Assembly (NCBI RefSeq): GCF_030542965.1 | Contig: NZ_JAUAOA010000005.1 | Coordinates: forward strand, 62,001-126,000 | Length of the DNA stretch: 64,000 nucleotides | Reading direction: 5' to 3' | From: Azotosporobacter soli | GTDB taxonomy: Bacteria > Bacillota > Negativicutes > SG130 | Shown here: piece by piece, positions 8,521-16,054 of the stretch | Numbering within the stretch: position 1 is the first letter of the stretch | How the letters are laid out: every line of letters begins with the position of its first letter | Position numbers and translations under genes: made by a program | The notes under the pieces: generated by a model | The model's input: the letters and a program-made list of their open reading frames with translations, nothing else | The model's database searches: none | Told to the model about the DNA's origin: nothing

Positions 8521-9846
8521 ATGAGTAAACCAATCTTGGCCATTGTTGGTCGACCCAACGTGGGAAAATCGACTCTTTTTAATTATCTTGGCAGTCAACG
8601 GGTTTCTATCGTCGAAGATATGCCCGGCGTAACCCGCGACCGGATTTATATGGACGCCGAATGGCTTGATCAAAAGTTCACAATGATCGATACTGGCGGC
8701 ATCGAATTAGAAAGCTCGGACAAAATCCTGACTGCAATGCGCTATCAGGCACAGTTGGCCATAGAAGAAGCCGATGCTATTCTTTTTATGGTTGATGCGA
8801 AAGCCGGCATGACTACCGCTGATGAAGAAATCGCAACCATCTTACGCGGCACGCGCAAACCTGTCCTGCTTGCAGTTAACAAAGCCGATAGCCCTAAGGA
8901 TATGACCGATGTCTATGAGTTTTATGGTCTCGGCCTAGGGGATCCGATGCCGATTTCTAGCGCTAATGCACTCAACATCGGCGATTTACTCGATGAAATC
9001 ATAAAAATATTGCCGACCAATCAGGACGAAGAACGCGACGACGATCAAATCCGTGTCGCAGTCATCGGTCGCCCGAATGTCGGCAAATCATCACTTGTTA
9101 ACGCTGTACTTGGTGAGGATCGCGTCATCGTCAGCGATATTCCCGGTACGACACGCGACGCCATCGACACTCACTTCCAAAAAGAAGGCACATCCTATGT
9201 GCTGATTGATACGGCTGGTATGCGTCGCAAAGCAAAGATAGACTTGCCGGTTGAACGTTACAGCGTCATTCGCTCGCTGCGTGCCGTCGACCGCAGTGAC
9301 GTCGTATTGATGGTCATCGATGCCCTTGATGGCGTTACCGAACAGGATAAGAAGATTGCTGGTTACGCGCACGAAGCAGGCAAAGGCATTGTCATTATTG
9401 TCAACAAATGGGATCTGGTCGAGAAAGATACCAAGACATCACTGCGCTTTACGGAAGAAATTCGCAGCGAACTGATTTTCATGCAATATGCGCCGATCAT
9501 GTTCCTGTCGGCACTAACAAAGCAGCGTGTGCACCGCGTCACCGAACTCATCAAATTTGTCGCCGACCAGAACGCGATGCGAGTCTCGACTAGCGTCTTG
9601 AATCAGGTTATTGAAGATGCGGTTGCCATCAATCCGCCTCCGTCGCATCGCGGTCGCCGTTTAAAGATTTATTTCTCGACTCAAGCGAATGTAAAACCAC
9701 CAACATTTGTCTTCTTTGTTAACGAACCGGAAATCATGCATTTTTCCTATTTGCGCTTTCTGGAGAATAAATTGCGTGAGAGCTTCGGCTTTGAAGGTAC
9801 GCCATTGAAGCTGGTCGTTCGTGGTCGCAAAGAAGAAACTGAATAA
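8521..9846 (+). CDS. der: Ribosome-assembly GTPase Der (EngA)
   Basis: Essential GTPase with two tandem G domains, required for late 50S subunit assembly. G1 of domain 1 is GRPNVGKSTLFNYLG (about residue 9) with DTGGIE and NKAD following; G1 of domain 2 is GRPNVGKSSLVNAVLG (about residue 183) with DTAGMRRK and NKWDLVEK. The C-terminal 80 residues form the KH-like domain ending LVVRGRKEE. 441 residues, the usual length. ATG start 21 bases after cobO, so it belongs to the same transcript; plsY follows 35 bases later. Confidence 0.98.
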   Translation: MSKPILAIVGRPNVGKSTLFNYLGSQRVSIVEDMPGVTRDRIYMDAEWLDQKFTMIDTGGIELESSDKILTAMRYQAQLAIEEADAILFMVDAKAGMTTADEEIATILRGTRKPVLLAVNKADSPKDMTDVYEFYGLGLGDPMPISSANALNIGDLLDEIIKILPTNQDEERDDDQIRVAVIGRPNVGKSSLVNAVLGEDRVIVSDIPGTTRDAIDTHFQKEGTSYVLIDTAGMRRKAKIDLPVERYSVIRSLRAVDRSDVVLMVIDALDGVTEQDKKIAGYAHEAGKGIVIIVNKWDLVEKDTKTSLRFTEEIRSELIFMQYAPIMFLSALTKQRVHRVTELIKFVADQNAMRVSTSVLNQVIEDAVAINPPPSHRGRRLKIYFSTQANVKPPTFVFFVNEPEIMHFSYLRFLENKLRESFGFEGTPLKLVVRGRKEETE

Positions 9847-9881
9847 ACCGCTAGTACAGAGATAGAAGAGAGGTATACTAG

Positions 9882-10502
9882 ATGGATTCCACGTGGCTCA
9901 TTTTATTGCTTTTCGGTTACCTTTTAGGCGCGATTCCTAATGGATTGCTGATTGGCCGGCATCTTTACGGCATTGATTTGCGCGAGCATGGCAGCAAAAA
10001 TATCGGCGCCACTAATGCATTTCGAACGTTGGGCTATAAACCTGCGTTACTCGTCTTTCTCACTGACACCGGCAAAGGCATTTTCGCTGTTTATGGCGCG
10101 ATGCAGGTGACTACATCGCCATTGATTTTATTATCAGTAGGAATAGCCGCCATTGTCGGTCACAACTGGTCGATTTTCTTGCATTTTAAAGGCGGACGTG
10201 GCGTCGCTACAGGCCTTGGCATCATCACGGTTGTCATTCCTAAAATCACCATTGTGGTCTTTCTGGCTTGGTGCCTGATCGTCTATTTTACGCGCTATGT
10301 CTCACTGGCTTCAATTATCGGAGCCGCGCTAGTACCTCTTCTGGTCTGGCTCATGAACGAAAAGGTAGAGTACCTCTATTTCGGTTATATTGCGGCAACG
10401 TTTGTTATTGTACGGCACACCGCCAACATCAAACGCTTGTTAAGCGGCACTGAGCTGAAAATAAAAATGGGCCATGCAAGCGCTCCGTCAGACAGGCGTT
10501 AA
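9882..10502 (+). CDS. plsY: Glycerol-3-phosphate acyltransferase PlsY
   Basis: Integral membrane enzyme that acylates glycerol-3-phosphate from acyl-phosphate, the first step of phospholipid synthesis in this pathway. The three PlsY motifs are present: GSKNIGATNAFRTLG (about 37-51), GHNWSIFLHFKGGRGVATG (about 94-112) and VRHTANIKRLLSGTE near the C-terminus. About five hydrophobic segments; 206 residues, normal. AGAGAGG precedes the ATG. der-plsY adjacency is common in Firmicutes. Transcription ends just after it. Confidence 0.96.
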   Translation: MDSTWLILLLFGYLLGAIPNGLLIGRHLYGIDLREHGSKNIGATNAFRTLGYKPALLVFLTDTGKGIFAVYGAMQVTTSPLILLSVGIAAIVGHNWSIFLHFKGGRGVATGLGIITVVIPKITIVVFLAWCLIVYFTRYVSLASIIGAALVPLLVWLMNEKVEYLYFGYIAATFVIVRHTANIKRLLSGTELKIKMGHASAPSDRR

Positions 10503-10508
10503 ACCCGC

Positions 10509-10540
10509 AAGGACTCACAACGTGAGTCCTTGTCATTTTT
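10509..10540 (+). terminator. Terminator of the DUF512-cobO-der-plsY unit
   Basis: AAGGACTCAC (10509-10518) pairs perfectly with GTGAGTCCTT (10522-10531), 3-base loop, then GTCATTTTT. Confidence 0.88.
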
Positions 10541-10551
10541 CGTTCTAGCCC

Positions 10552-10579
10552 TTGTCTTTTTCAAAATTAGTGATATAAT
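10552..10579 (+). promoter_or_regulatory. Sigma-A type promoter for ACT-hom-thrB
   Basis: TTGTCT (10552-10557), 16-base spacer, perfect TATAAT (10574-10579), about 50 bases before the GTG start of the ACT gene. No T-box or riboswitch fold was seen in this short leader. Confidence 0.7.
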
Positions 10580-10631
10580 GTCTTCTATGAACAGATAATT
10601 ATCCATATGTGCAATACTGGGAGGCGAGATT

Positions 10632-11078
10632 GTGGTAAGTCAAAAATCAGTTTTTTATTTGGTCCGAGAAGAAATTTTGCCCGAGGCAATCAAAAAAACC
10701 ATTAAGGTCAAGGACATGCTGAAACGCGGCGAAGCTCGTACTATCAATGAGGCTGTCGAAAAAATGGAATTGAGCCGTAGTGCCTATTATAAGTACAAAG
10801 ATTATGTGTTTCCTTTTTATGAAGCAAGTAAAGAAAAAATTGTAACCTTGGCTTTATTACTAGAACACAAGCAAGGCGTCCTGTCGCGTGTCTTAAACAC
10901 GATTGCCGCCGATCACGGCAGTGTTCTGACGATTAACCAAGGAATCCCTCTGCAAGGCGTTGCCAACGCCACGGTTTCGCTGGAAACGGCTGAACTCGTC
11001 ATTGACTTGGAAGCATTGCTGGATAAATTGCGGATGGTCGAAGGCGTCAAACGCCTGGAAGTATTGGGACAGGCTTAG
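10632..11078 (+). CDS. ACT domain protein, UPF0735 (PheB-like)
   Basis: 148-residue protein of the UPF0735/PheB family. Residues 1-60 look like a helical DNA-binding region (RSAYYKYKDYVFPF); residues about 72-145 form an ACT domain (TLALLLEHKQGVLSRVLNTI), the fold that senses amino acids. It stands before homoserine dehydrogenase and homoserine kinase, which suggests amino-acid-dependent control of the threonine branch; this is an inference, as the family has no firm function. Start is GTG at 10632, with GGGAGG about 8 bases upstream. Confidence 0.88.
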   Translation: MVSQKSVFYLVREEILPEAIKKTIKVKDMLKRGEARTINEAVEKMELSRSAYYKYKDYVFPFYEASKEKIVTLALLLEHKQGVLSRVLNTIAADHGSVLTINQGIPLQGVANATVSLETAELVIDLEALLDKLRMVEGVKRLEVLGQA

Positions 11079-11112
11079 ACCTGGAACGACTATAGAAGGA
11101 GGATGGCGCTAT

Positions 11113-12405
11113 ATGACGGAAAAGACGATAATAAACGTAGGACTGCTGGGAATGGGAACCGTTGGTACGGGCGTTGTCAAACTCCTTACTGCTAATGGAC
11201 CTTCTATTGCAAGAAAGACCGGACTGCCGATTAACGTTAAAACGATTTTAGTGCGTAATCTTGAAAAGCACCGCGCTCTCGCCGCGACGACAAAACTGAC
11301 TGCATCATTTGAAGACATTCTCAATGATGCAGACATCGACATTGTCGTCGAATTGATGGGTGGAGAAGATCCGGCAAAGGACTACATGTTGCGCGCCATG
11401 AAATCCGGCAAACATGTTATCACAGCCAATAAAGATGCCGTCGCAAAATACGGCAAGGAACTGTATGCTGCTGCGGAAGAAAATCAAGTGGATTTTCTCT
11501 TTGAAGCAAGCGTCGGCGGCGGTATTCCAATCATCCGGCCGTTAAAACAGTGCCTGGCTGCCAATGAAATCAGCGAAGTGATGGGGATCGTGAACGGCAC
11601 GACCAACTATATGCTGACCAAAATGACCCAGGAAGGCGTTGATTTTGCTTCCGTCCTGGCGGAAGCGCAAGCCAAAGGCTATGCTGAATCAGACCCGACA
11701 GCGGACGTCGGTGGTCTTGATGCAGCGCGCAAAGCGGCTATTTTAGCATCCATCGCCTTTGGCACACGCGTTTCTATCGACGATGTGCATACTGAAGGCA
11801 TTACCTCCATTACGCCAGAAGATATTGCCTATGCCAAAGAACTTGGCTTTGTCATCAAGCTACTGGCCATTGCTAAAGACACGCCAGAAGGCATCGACGT
11901 CCGTGTGCATCCCTCATTCATTCCAGTCAGCCATCCGCTGGCCTCTGTAAATGATGTCTATAACGCAATTTATGTTCGCGGCGACGCAGTCGGCGAAACA
12001 ATGTTTTACGGACGCGGCGCTGGCGAAATGCCGACTGCAAGCGCCGTCGTTGCTGATATCATAGATGCGGCGCGCGACATCTATCACGGCTGTAGCGGAC
12101 GAATTTTATGCACTTGCTTCAATCAGAAGAATTTTCTGACGCCAGAACAAACTGAATCGCCGTACTATATCCGCCTCTTAGTCGAGGATAAACCTGGCGT
12201 GTTGGCAGCAATCGCTGGTGCGTTCGGCGCACAGCAAGTCAGTCTGCATTCGGTCATTCAAAAACGAAAAGTGGATGCCTGTTCAGAACTTGTCTTGCTT
12301 ACTTATAAAGTCAGCGATGCCAATATCCGTCTGGCCATGAGCACCATCGGCGGTATGTCTGTCGTCAGCCAAATCCGTGGCGTAATCCGCGTAGTAGGAC
12401 AATAA
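11113..12405 (+). CDS. hom: Homoserine dehydrogenase
   Basis: NAD(P)-dependent reduction of aspartate semialdehyde to homoserine, branch point to threonine and methionine. The Rossmann motif GLLGMGTVGTGVVKLL starts at about residue 9; catalytic-domain blocks are EASVGGGIPIIRPL, GIVNGTTNYMLTKM and AESDPTADVGGLDAARKAAI. The C-terminal 80 residues form an ACT domain (DKPGVLAAIAGAFG) for threonine feedback. ATG at 11113 follows AGGAGGATGG; an in-frame extension further upstream would run through the ACT gene and is rejected. 430 residues, typical. thrB follows 18 bases later. Confidence 0.97.
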   Translation: MTEKTIINVGLLGMGTVGTGVVKLLTANGPSIARKTGLPINVKTILVRNLEKHRALAATTKLTASFEDILNDADIDIVVELMGGEDPAKDYMLRAMKSGKHVITANKDAVAKYGKELYAAAEENQVDFLFEASVGGGIPIIRPLKQCLAANEISEVMGIVNGTTNYMLTKMTQEGVDFASVLAEAQAKGYAESDPTADVGGLDAARKAAILASIAFGTRVSIDDVHTEGITSITPEDIAYAKELGFVIKLLAIAKDTPEGIDVRVHPSFIPVSHPLASVNDVYNAIYVRGDAVGETMFYGRGAGEMPTASAVVADIIDAARDIYHGCSGRILCTCFNQKNFLTPEQTESPYYIRLLVEDKPGVLAAIAGAFGAQQVSLHSVIQKRKVDACSELVLLTYKVSDANIRLAMSTIGGMSVVSQIRGVIRVVGQ

Positions 12406-12423
12406 CACTGGGAGATTGCTATT

Positions 12424-13332
12424 ATGGCAAACACTTTTTCTGTACGTGTTCCGGGAACAACTGCAAACTGTGGTCCTGGCTTCGATACGTTAGGAATTGC
12501 ATGTACCATTTACAATGAGTTAGACTTAACGCTTTCTGCGACTGGCGAGCTCGCAATCGTTAATCAAGGCGAAGGGGCAGCCGATCTGACAACCGATGAA
12601 AGCAACATCGTCTTTCAGGCAGTGAAAATGGTGTATGACACGGTCGGTAAAACCTTGCCTGGATTCCGACTGACCTTACGTAACGCAATTCCGCTTGCGC
12701 GCGGCCTAGGCAGCAGCGCCGCTGCGATCGTCGGCGGTTTAGTCGCTGCAAATGCCAGTTTGAACAGCCCGCTAAGCAATCAAAAACTGCTGGAGCTTGC
12801 CACAAGAATGGAAGGTCATCCTGACAATGTTGCCCCGGCATTATTCGGCGGCATTACAGTAAGCACGCTAGAGGAGGACGGCACAATCAGCGCCCTTCAT
12901 TTTCTCCCTGCCAAGCCGTTGTTCCTCGCAGTCGCTGTACCGGCGTTCGAACTGTCGACTCGTAAAGCACGTGCGGTAATGCCTAGCGAAGTCTCGATGA
13001 AAGACGCCCTATTCAATGTTTCGCACAGCTCACTCCTTGCTGCAGCGTTATGTAGCGGACAATATCAATATCTGCCGCTCGCATTACAGGATCGTTTGCA
13101 TCAACCCTATCGTAGTCAACTAATTCCAGCTATGGAGGCGGTTTTTGCCGCTGCAATTTCTGCCGGTGCCTTAGGCGCCGTTATCAGCGGTGCCGGTCCA
13201 ACATTGCTTGCCTTTTGTGACCGATTCGACGCAGCAATTGCCGATGCTATGGTAACTGCATTTTCAAAGGCTGGAATTGCCGCCCAAGCTCATATTCTTG
13301 AAATTGACGCTCGTGGTGCGCAGGTTATCTAG
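12424..13332 (+). CDS. thrB: Homoserine kinase
   Basis: GHMP-family kinase that phosphorylates homoserine on the way to threonine. Motif 1 is VPGTTANCGPGFDTLGIA at the N-terminus; the ATP loop ARGLGSSAAAIVGGLVAAN lies about residue 90; motif 3 is GAVISGAGPTLLAFC near residue 255. 302 residues, usual length. GGGAG stands 8 bases before the ATG. Threonine synthase (thrC) is not in the window. A new promoter for tRNA-Pro begins immediately after the stop. Confidence 0.96.
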   Translation: MANTFSVRVPGTTANCGPGFDTLGIACTIYNELDLTLSATGELAIVNQGEGAADLTTDESNIVFQAVKMVYDTVGKTLPGFRLTLRNAIPLARGLGSSAAAIVGGLVAANASLNSPLSNQKLLELATRMEGHPDNVAPALFGGITVSTLEEDGTISALHFLPAKPLFLAVAVPAFELSTRKARAVMPSEVSMKDALFNVSHSSLLAAALCSGQYQYLPLALQDRLHQPYRSQLIPAMEAVFAAAISAGALGAVISGAGPTLLAFCDRFDAAIADAMVTAFSKAGIAAQAHILEIDARGAQVI

Positions 13333-13339
13333 AATCTTG

Positions 13340-13368
13340 TTGACAGAATGAGCGTTTTTGTGTAAAAT
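13340..13368 (+). promoter_or_regulatory. Promoter of tRNA-Pro(GGG)
   Basis: Consensus TTGACA (13340-13345), 17-base spacer, TAAAAT (13363-13368), 13 bases before the tRNA 5' end. Confidence 0.85.
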
Positions 13369-13381
13369 TATAAATGTCAGT

Positions 13382-13458
13382 CGGGGCGTAGCTCAGCTTG
13401 GTAGAGCGCTACCTTGGGGTGGTAGAGGCCGCACGTTCAAGTCGTGTCGCTCCGACCA
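13382..13458 (+). tRNA. tRNA-Pro, anticodon GGG
   Basis: 77 bases folding as a cloverleaf. The acceptor arm CGGGGCG pairs with CGCTCCG (one G.T). The anticodon stem CTACC/GGTAG carries loop TTGGGGT (anticodon GGG), and the T arm has TTCAAGT. Discriminator A and CCA are encoded. It reads proline CCC/CCU. Two tRNA-Pro(CGG) copies lie near 18.3 and 18.7 kb. Confidence 0.97.
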
Positions 13459-13479
13459 GTTTAACTTAATAAATATTTA

Positions 13480-13510
13480 AACTCACAGGTTTAGGCCTGT
13501 GAGTTTTTTT
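13480..13510 (+). terminator. Terminator of tRNA-Pro(GGG)
   Basis: AACTCACAGG (13480-13489) pairs with CCTGTGAGTT (13496-13505), 6-base loop, followed by further T's. Confidence 0.9.
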
Positions 13511-13648
13511 ATACTGTCACTACAAATCAAATATCTCTGGATAAATCATAAATTAATTTACGAAACTATAACAGGAAATAGCTCTCGTCAGCGCGAAGAA
13601 GCTTATTATGCATTTACTTTTTTATTGCAAGCAATAAAGGGGGTTCAT

Positions 13649-14419
13649 ATGAAAATCATTTACTATGCTGATTTATCCGGGTCAAAAGCGTGGGGATTTT
13701 TGAATGAAGCACACGTATTTCCACTCCTTACGAGCCCCTACACCAAACCGTTGCAATGGAGCGATGCATATCTGAACATTGATGACGTCACTCTACTGGC
13801 TCCGTGTCAGCCAAGTAAGATCGTTTGCGTCGGGCTCAATTACCATGATCATGCAGTAGAAATGAAATTACCACTACCGAAAGAGCCTTTACTTTTTTTG
13901 AAACCGCCGTCGTCGCTGATCGGTCCTGGTGACGCAATCATCTCACCACGCCAGACGAACAATCTGCATTATGAAGCAGAACTGGCAATCGTCATCGGCC
14001 AAAGAGCAAAGCACGCCACGCTGGAGCAGGCATCTGCCGCCATACTGGGCTATACATGCGCCAATGACGTGACGGCCCGCGATCTCCAATTCAAAGACGG
14101 ACAGTGGACACGCGGCAAGTCGTTCGATACGTTTTTGCCCCTCGGTCCCTGGATCGAAACCGAAATTGACACAAGTCAGCTGACAATTTCTCTGCTCTTG
14201 AATCAAACGATGCGTCAGCAGAGCAATACGAAAAATCTGATTTTTTCGCCGCAGCAACTCGTGTCTTATATTTCTCAGATCATGACACTAGAAGCGGGCG
14301 ATCTAATTTTAACCGGTACACCAGCAGGCGTCGGAGCGATGCAGATCGGCGATTGCGTTGAAGTCTGCATCGACGGGATAGGTTGTTTGAAAAATATCGT
14401 AGCGCAGCAGGAGGGGTGA
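13649..14419 (+). CDS. Fumarylacetoacetate hydrolase family protein
   Basis: 256-residue member of the FAH superfamily, which includes fumarylpyruvate and acylpyruvate hydrolases, oxaloacetate decarboxylases and related isomerases. Metal-site motifs are visible: HYEAELAIVIG (E-x-E ligands), YTCANDVTARDLQ (Asp ligand) and the closing LILTGTPAGVG. GKSFDTFLPLGPWI is the substrate-loop block. ATG at 13649 is chosen because AAAGGGGG lies 5-9 bases before it; the longer in-frame extension would start in the tRNA terminator. The exact substrate cannot be assigned. A gamma-carbonic anhydrase gene follows after 3 bases. Confidence 0.88.
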   Translation: MKIIYYADLSGSKAWGFLNEAHVFPLLTSPYTKPLQWSDAYLNIDDVTLLAPCQPSKIVCVGLNYHDHAVEMKLPLPKEPLLFLKPPSSLIGPGDAIISPRQTNNLHYEAELAIVIGQRAKHATLEQASAAILGYTCANDVTARDLQFKDGQWTRGKSFDTFLPLGPWIETEIDTSQLTISLLLNQTMRQQSNTKNLIFSPQQLVSYISQIMTLEAGDLILTGTPAGVGAMQIGDCVEVCIDGIGCLKNIVAQQEG

Positions 14420-14422
14420 ACA

Positions 14423-14932
14423 GTGCACTCAAGACTCTTAGCCTATAAAGGACATTTTCCTAAACTGGAAGCGGATGTCTTTGTCGCCCCTGGCGCATGG
14501 ATCATCGGTAAAGCTACTATCGCCAAACAGGCTAATATCTGGTTTAATAGCGTCATTCGCGCCGATGTGAACGAAATTGTAATCGGTAGCCGCACCAATA
14601 TCCAAGATAACTGTACAATTCATGTTATGCCTGATGGCGCGGCCCTAATCGGGGCAGACGTTACCGTCGGGCATGGTGCAATTATCCATGCCTGTAGCAT
14701 CGGCGACAACTGTTTGATCGGCATGGGGGCCATCCTATTAAATTACTGCCAAATTGGCAATAATTGTATCATTGCCGCTGGATCACTGATTCCGGAACAT
14801 AAAATTATCCCTGACAACTCTTTGGTTATCGGTTCGCCAGGAAAAGTCATCCGCTTGCTTAGCGATGCAGAGCACGCACTGATTCGCGAGTCAGCCGTGT
14901 CATATTGTGAAGAAGCTGCCAACTATCGTTAA
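14423..14932 (+). CDS. Gamma-class carbonic anhydrase-like protein
   Basis: Left-handed beta-helix protein with hexapeptide repeats (169 residues), YrdA/PaaY/CamH type. The three zinc-ligand histidines fit IHVMPDGA, VGHGAI and IHACSIGDN; GMGAILL and IAAGSLIPE are also family blocks. Members bind a metal at the trimer interface and may hydrate CO2, but many lack measurable activity. GTG start at 14423, with AGGAGGGG upstream, 3 bases after the FAH gene. Its 3' end lies just before ndk, so these genes probably share a transcript. Confidence 0.87.
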   Translation: MHSRLLAYKGHFPKLEADVFVAPGAWIIGKATIAKQANIWFNSVIRADVNEIVIGSRTNIQDNCTIHVMPDGAALIGADVTVGHGAIIHACSIGDNCLIGMGAILLNYCQIGNNCIIAAGSLIPEHKIIPDNSLVIGSPGKVIRLLSDAEHALIRESAVSYCEEAANYR

Positions 14933-14948
14933 TAAGGAGGATTCTTCG

Positions 14949-15365
14949 ATGGAACAAACGCTGGTGTTGTTAAAACCGGATGCCATAGAGCGCGGGTTAT
15001 GCGGCCAACTGATCGGACGCATTGAACGTAAAGGGTTTCGGATTGTAGCGCTAAAAATGATGCTCTTGCCACACGAAGTCGCGCTAAAGCATTATTCAGA
15101 ACATCGTGAAAAGGACTTTTTTACTGAATTGGTCGCCTTCATTACTTCAGGCCCGCTTGCCGCCTTAGTCGTCGAGGGTGATAACGTCGTCCAACTAATG
15201 CGTAGTATCATGGGTGCAACAGATCCCGCTAAAGCTGCACCTGGCACAATCCGCAGCGATTATGCGACAAGCGTCCGATACAATGTCATCCACGGCTCAG
15301 ACTCGCTCGATAGCGCTAAACGCGAAATTGCGCTATTTTTCAAGCCAGAAGAAATTTGCCACTAA
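14949..15365 (+). CDS. ndk: Nucleoside diphosphate kinase
   Basis: Equalises NTP and dNTP pools by phosphate transfer through a histidine. TLVLLKPDAIERGL opens the protein; YNVIHGSDS holds the phosphorylated His. 138 residues, about the usual length. ATG at 14949 has AAGGAGGA upstream; a longer in-frame form would overlap the carbonic anhydrase gene. NDK acts on the products of Cmk, encoded at the left edge. Confidence 0.97.
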   Translation: MEQTLVLLKPDAIERGLCGQLIGRIERKGFRIVALKMMLLPHEVALKHYSEHREKDFFTELVAFITSGPLAALVVEGDNVVQLMRSIMGATDPAKAAPGTIRSDYATSVRYNVIHGSDSLDSAKREIALFFKPEEICH

Positions 15366-15386
15366 AGAAGCAGAGGAGGATTTTTT

Positions 15387-15893
15387 GTGAAAGTTTATAC
15401 CAAAACAGGCGATAAAGGATTCACCAGTTTATATACCGGTGAGCGAATTGAAAAGAACAGTCAACGTGTCGAAGCTTACGGCACAATCGACGAACTGACC
15501 TCTTCACTAGGACTTGCCCGCAGTTTGGCGCAACAGGAAGAAGTTCGCGATGCAATCTTGGCCTTACAGAAACAGTTAATGTCGCTGATGGCCGAACTGG
15601 CCAGCAGCGACAGTGTAGAAAAATATATCCAAGATATCCATGTCACCACTCTTGAGACAACAATTGATGTCGTGGAAGCGCAACTTCCACCGTTGCGCGA
15701 ATTTATCATCCCCGGCGACAACCCAGCAGCAGCAGCGCTTAACATTGCACGCACGGTCGCGCGTCGTGCAGAAAGAGAAATCCTACGCCTGTCAAGCACA
15801 GAGCCAGTAGGGGAGCCACTGTTGAAAATGGTAAACCGAATCTCCGACTATTGTTTTGTTCTTGGCCGTCTGACGGCTATCCCTAATACATAA
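15387..15893 (+). CDS. Cob(I)alamin adenosyltransferase, PduO type
   Basis: Trimeric ATP:corrinoid adenosyltransferase of the PduO family, unrelated in fold to CobO. The N-terminal ATP loop TKTGDKGFTSLYTGERIEKN and the following RVEAYGTIDELTSSLG are diagnostic; the C-terminal block RRAEREILRL...NRISDYCFVLGR completes the site. 168 residues. GTG start with AGAGGAGG upstream, 21 bases after ndk. Having both classes suggests separate roles, for example synthesis versus repair or salvage of B12 bound to enzymes; no B12-dependent enzyme is in the window. Confidence 0.93.
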   Translation: MKVYTKTGDKGFTSLYTGERIEKNSQRVEAYGTIDELTSSLGLARSLAQQEEVRDAILALQKQLMSLMAELASSDSVEKYIQDIHVTTLETTIDVVEAQLPPLREFIIPGDNPAAAALNIARTVARRAEREILRLSSTEPVGEPLLKMVNRISDYCFVLGRLTAIPNT

Positions 15894-15903
15894 ATGAAGA
15901 CAT

Positions 15904-15949
15904 AAAAAACAGTCAGCGAAGCTCAACAATAATTCGCTGGCTGTTTTTT
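15904..15949 (+). terminator. Terminator after the PduO-type gene
   Basis: A6 + CAGTCAGCGAA (15904-15920) pairs with TTCGCTGGCTG + T6 (15933-15949), one G.T pair. Confidence 0.92.
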
Positions 15950-16054
15950 ATTTATTCAACGCTTAGCAAAAGAAGGAATATCATCATTTAACAGAGAATT
16001 CGAACAACAGTGTCTAGTCGGGTAGATTTAACATAAGAATAGGGGGGTTTGATG

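Noticed and set aside
10580-10631. Possible T-box or leader peptide before ACT-hom-thrB
   Set aside because: Only about 50 bases separate the promoter from the start codon, too short for a T-box, and no Thr/Ile-rich leader frame is seen.
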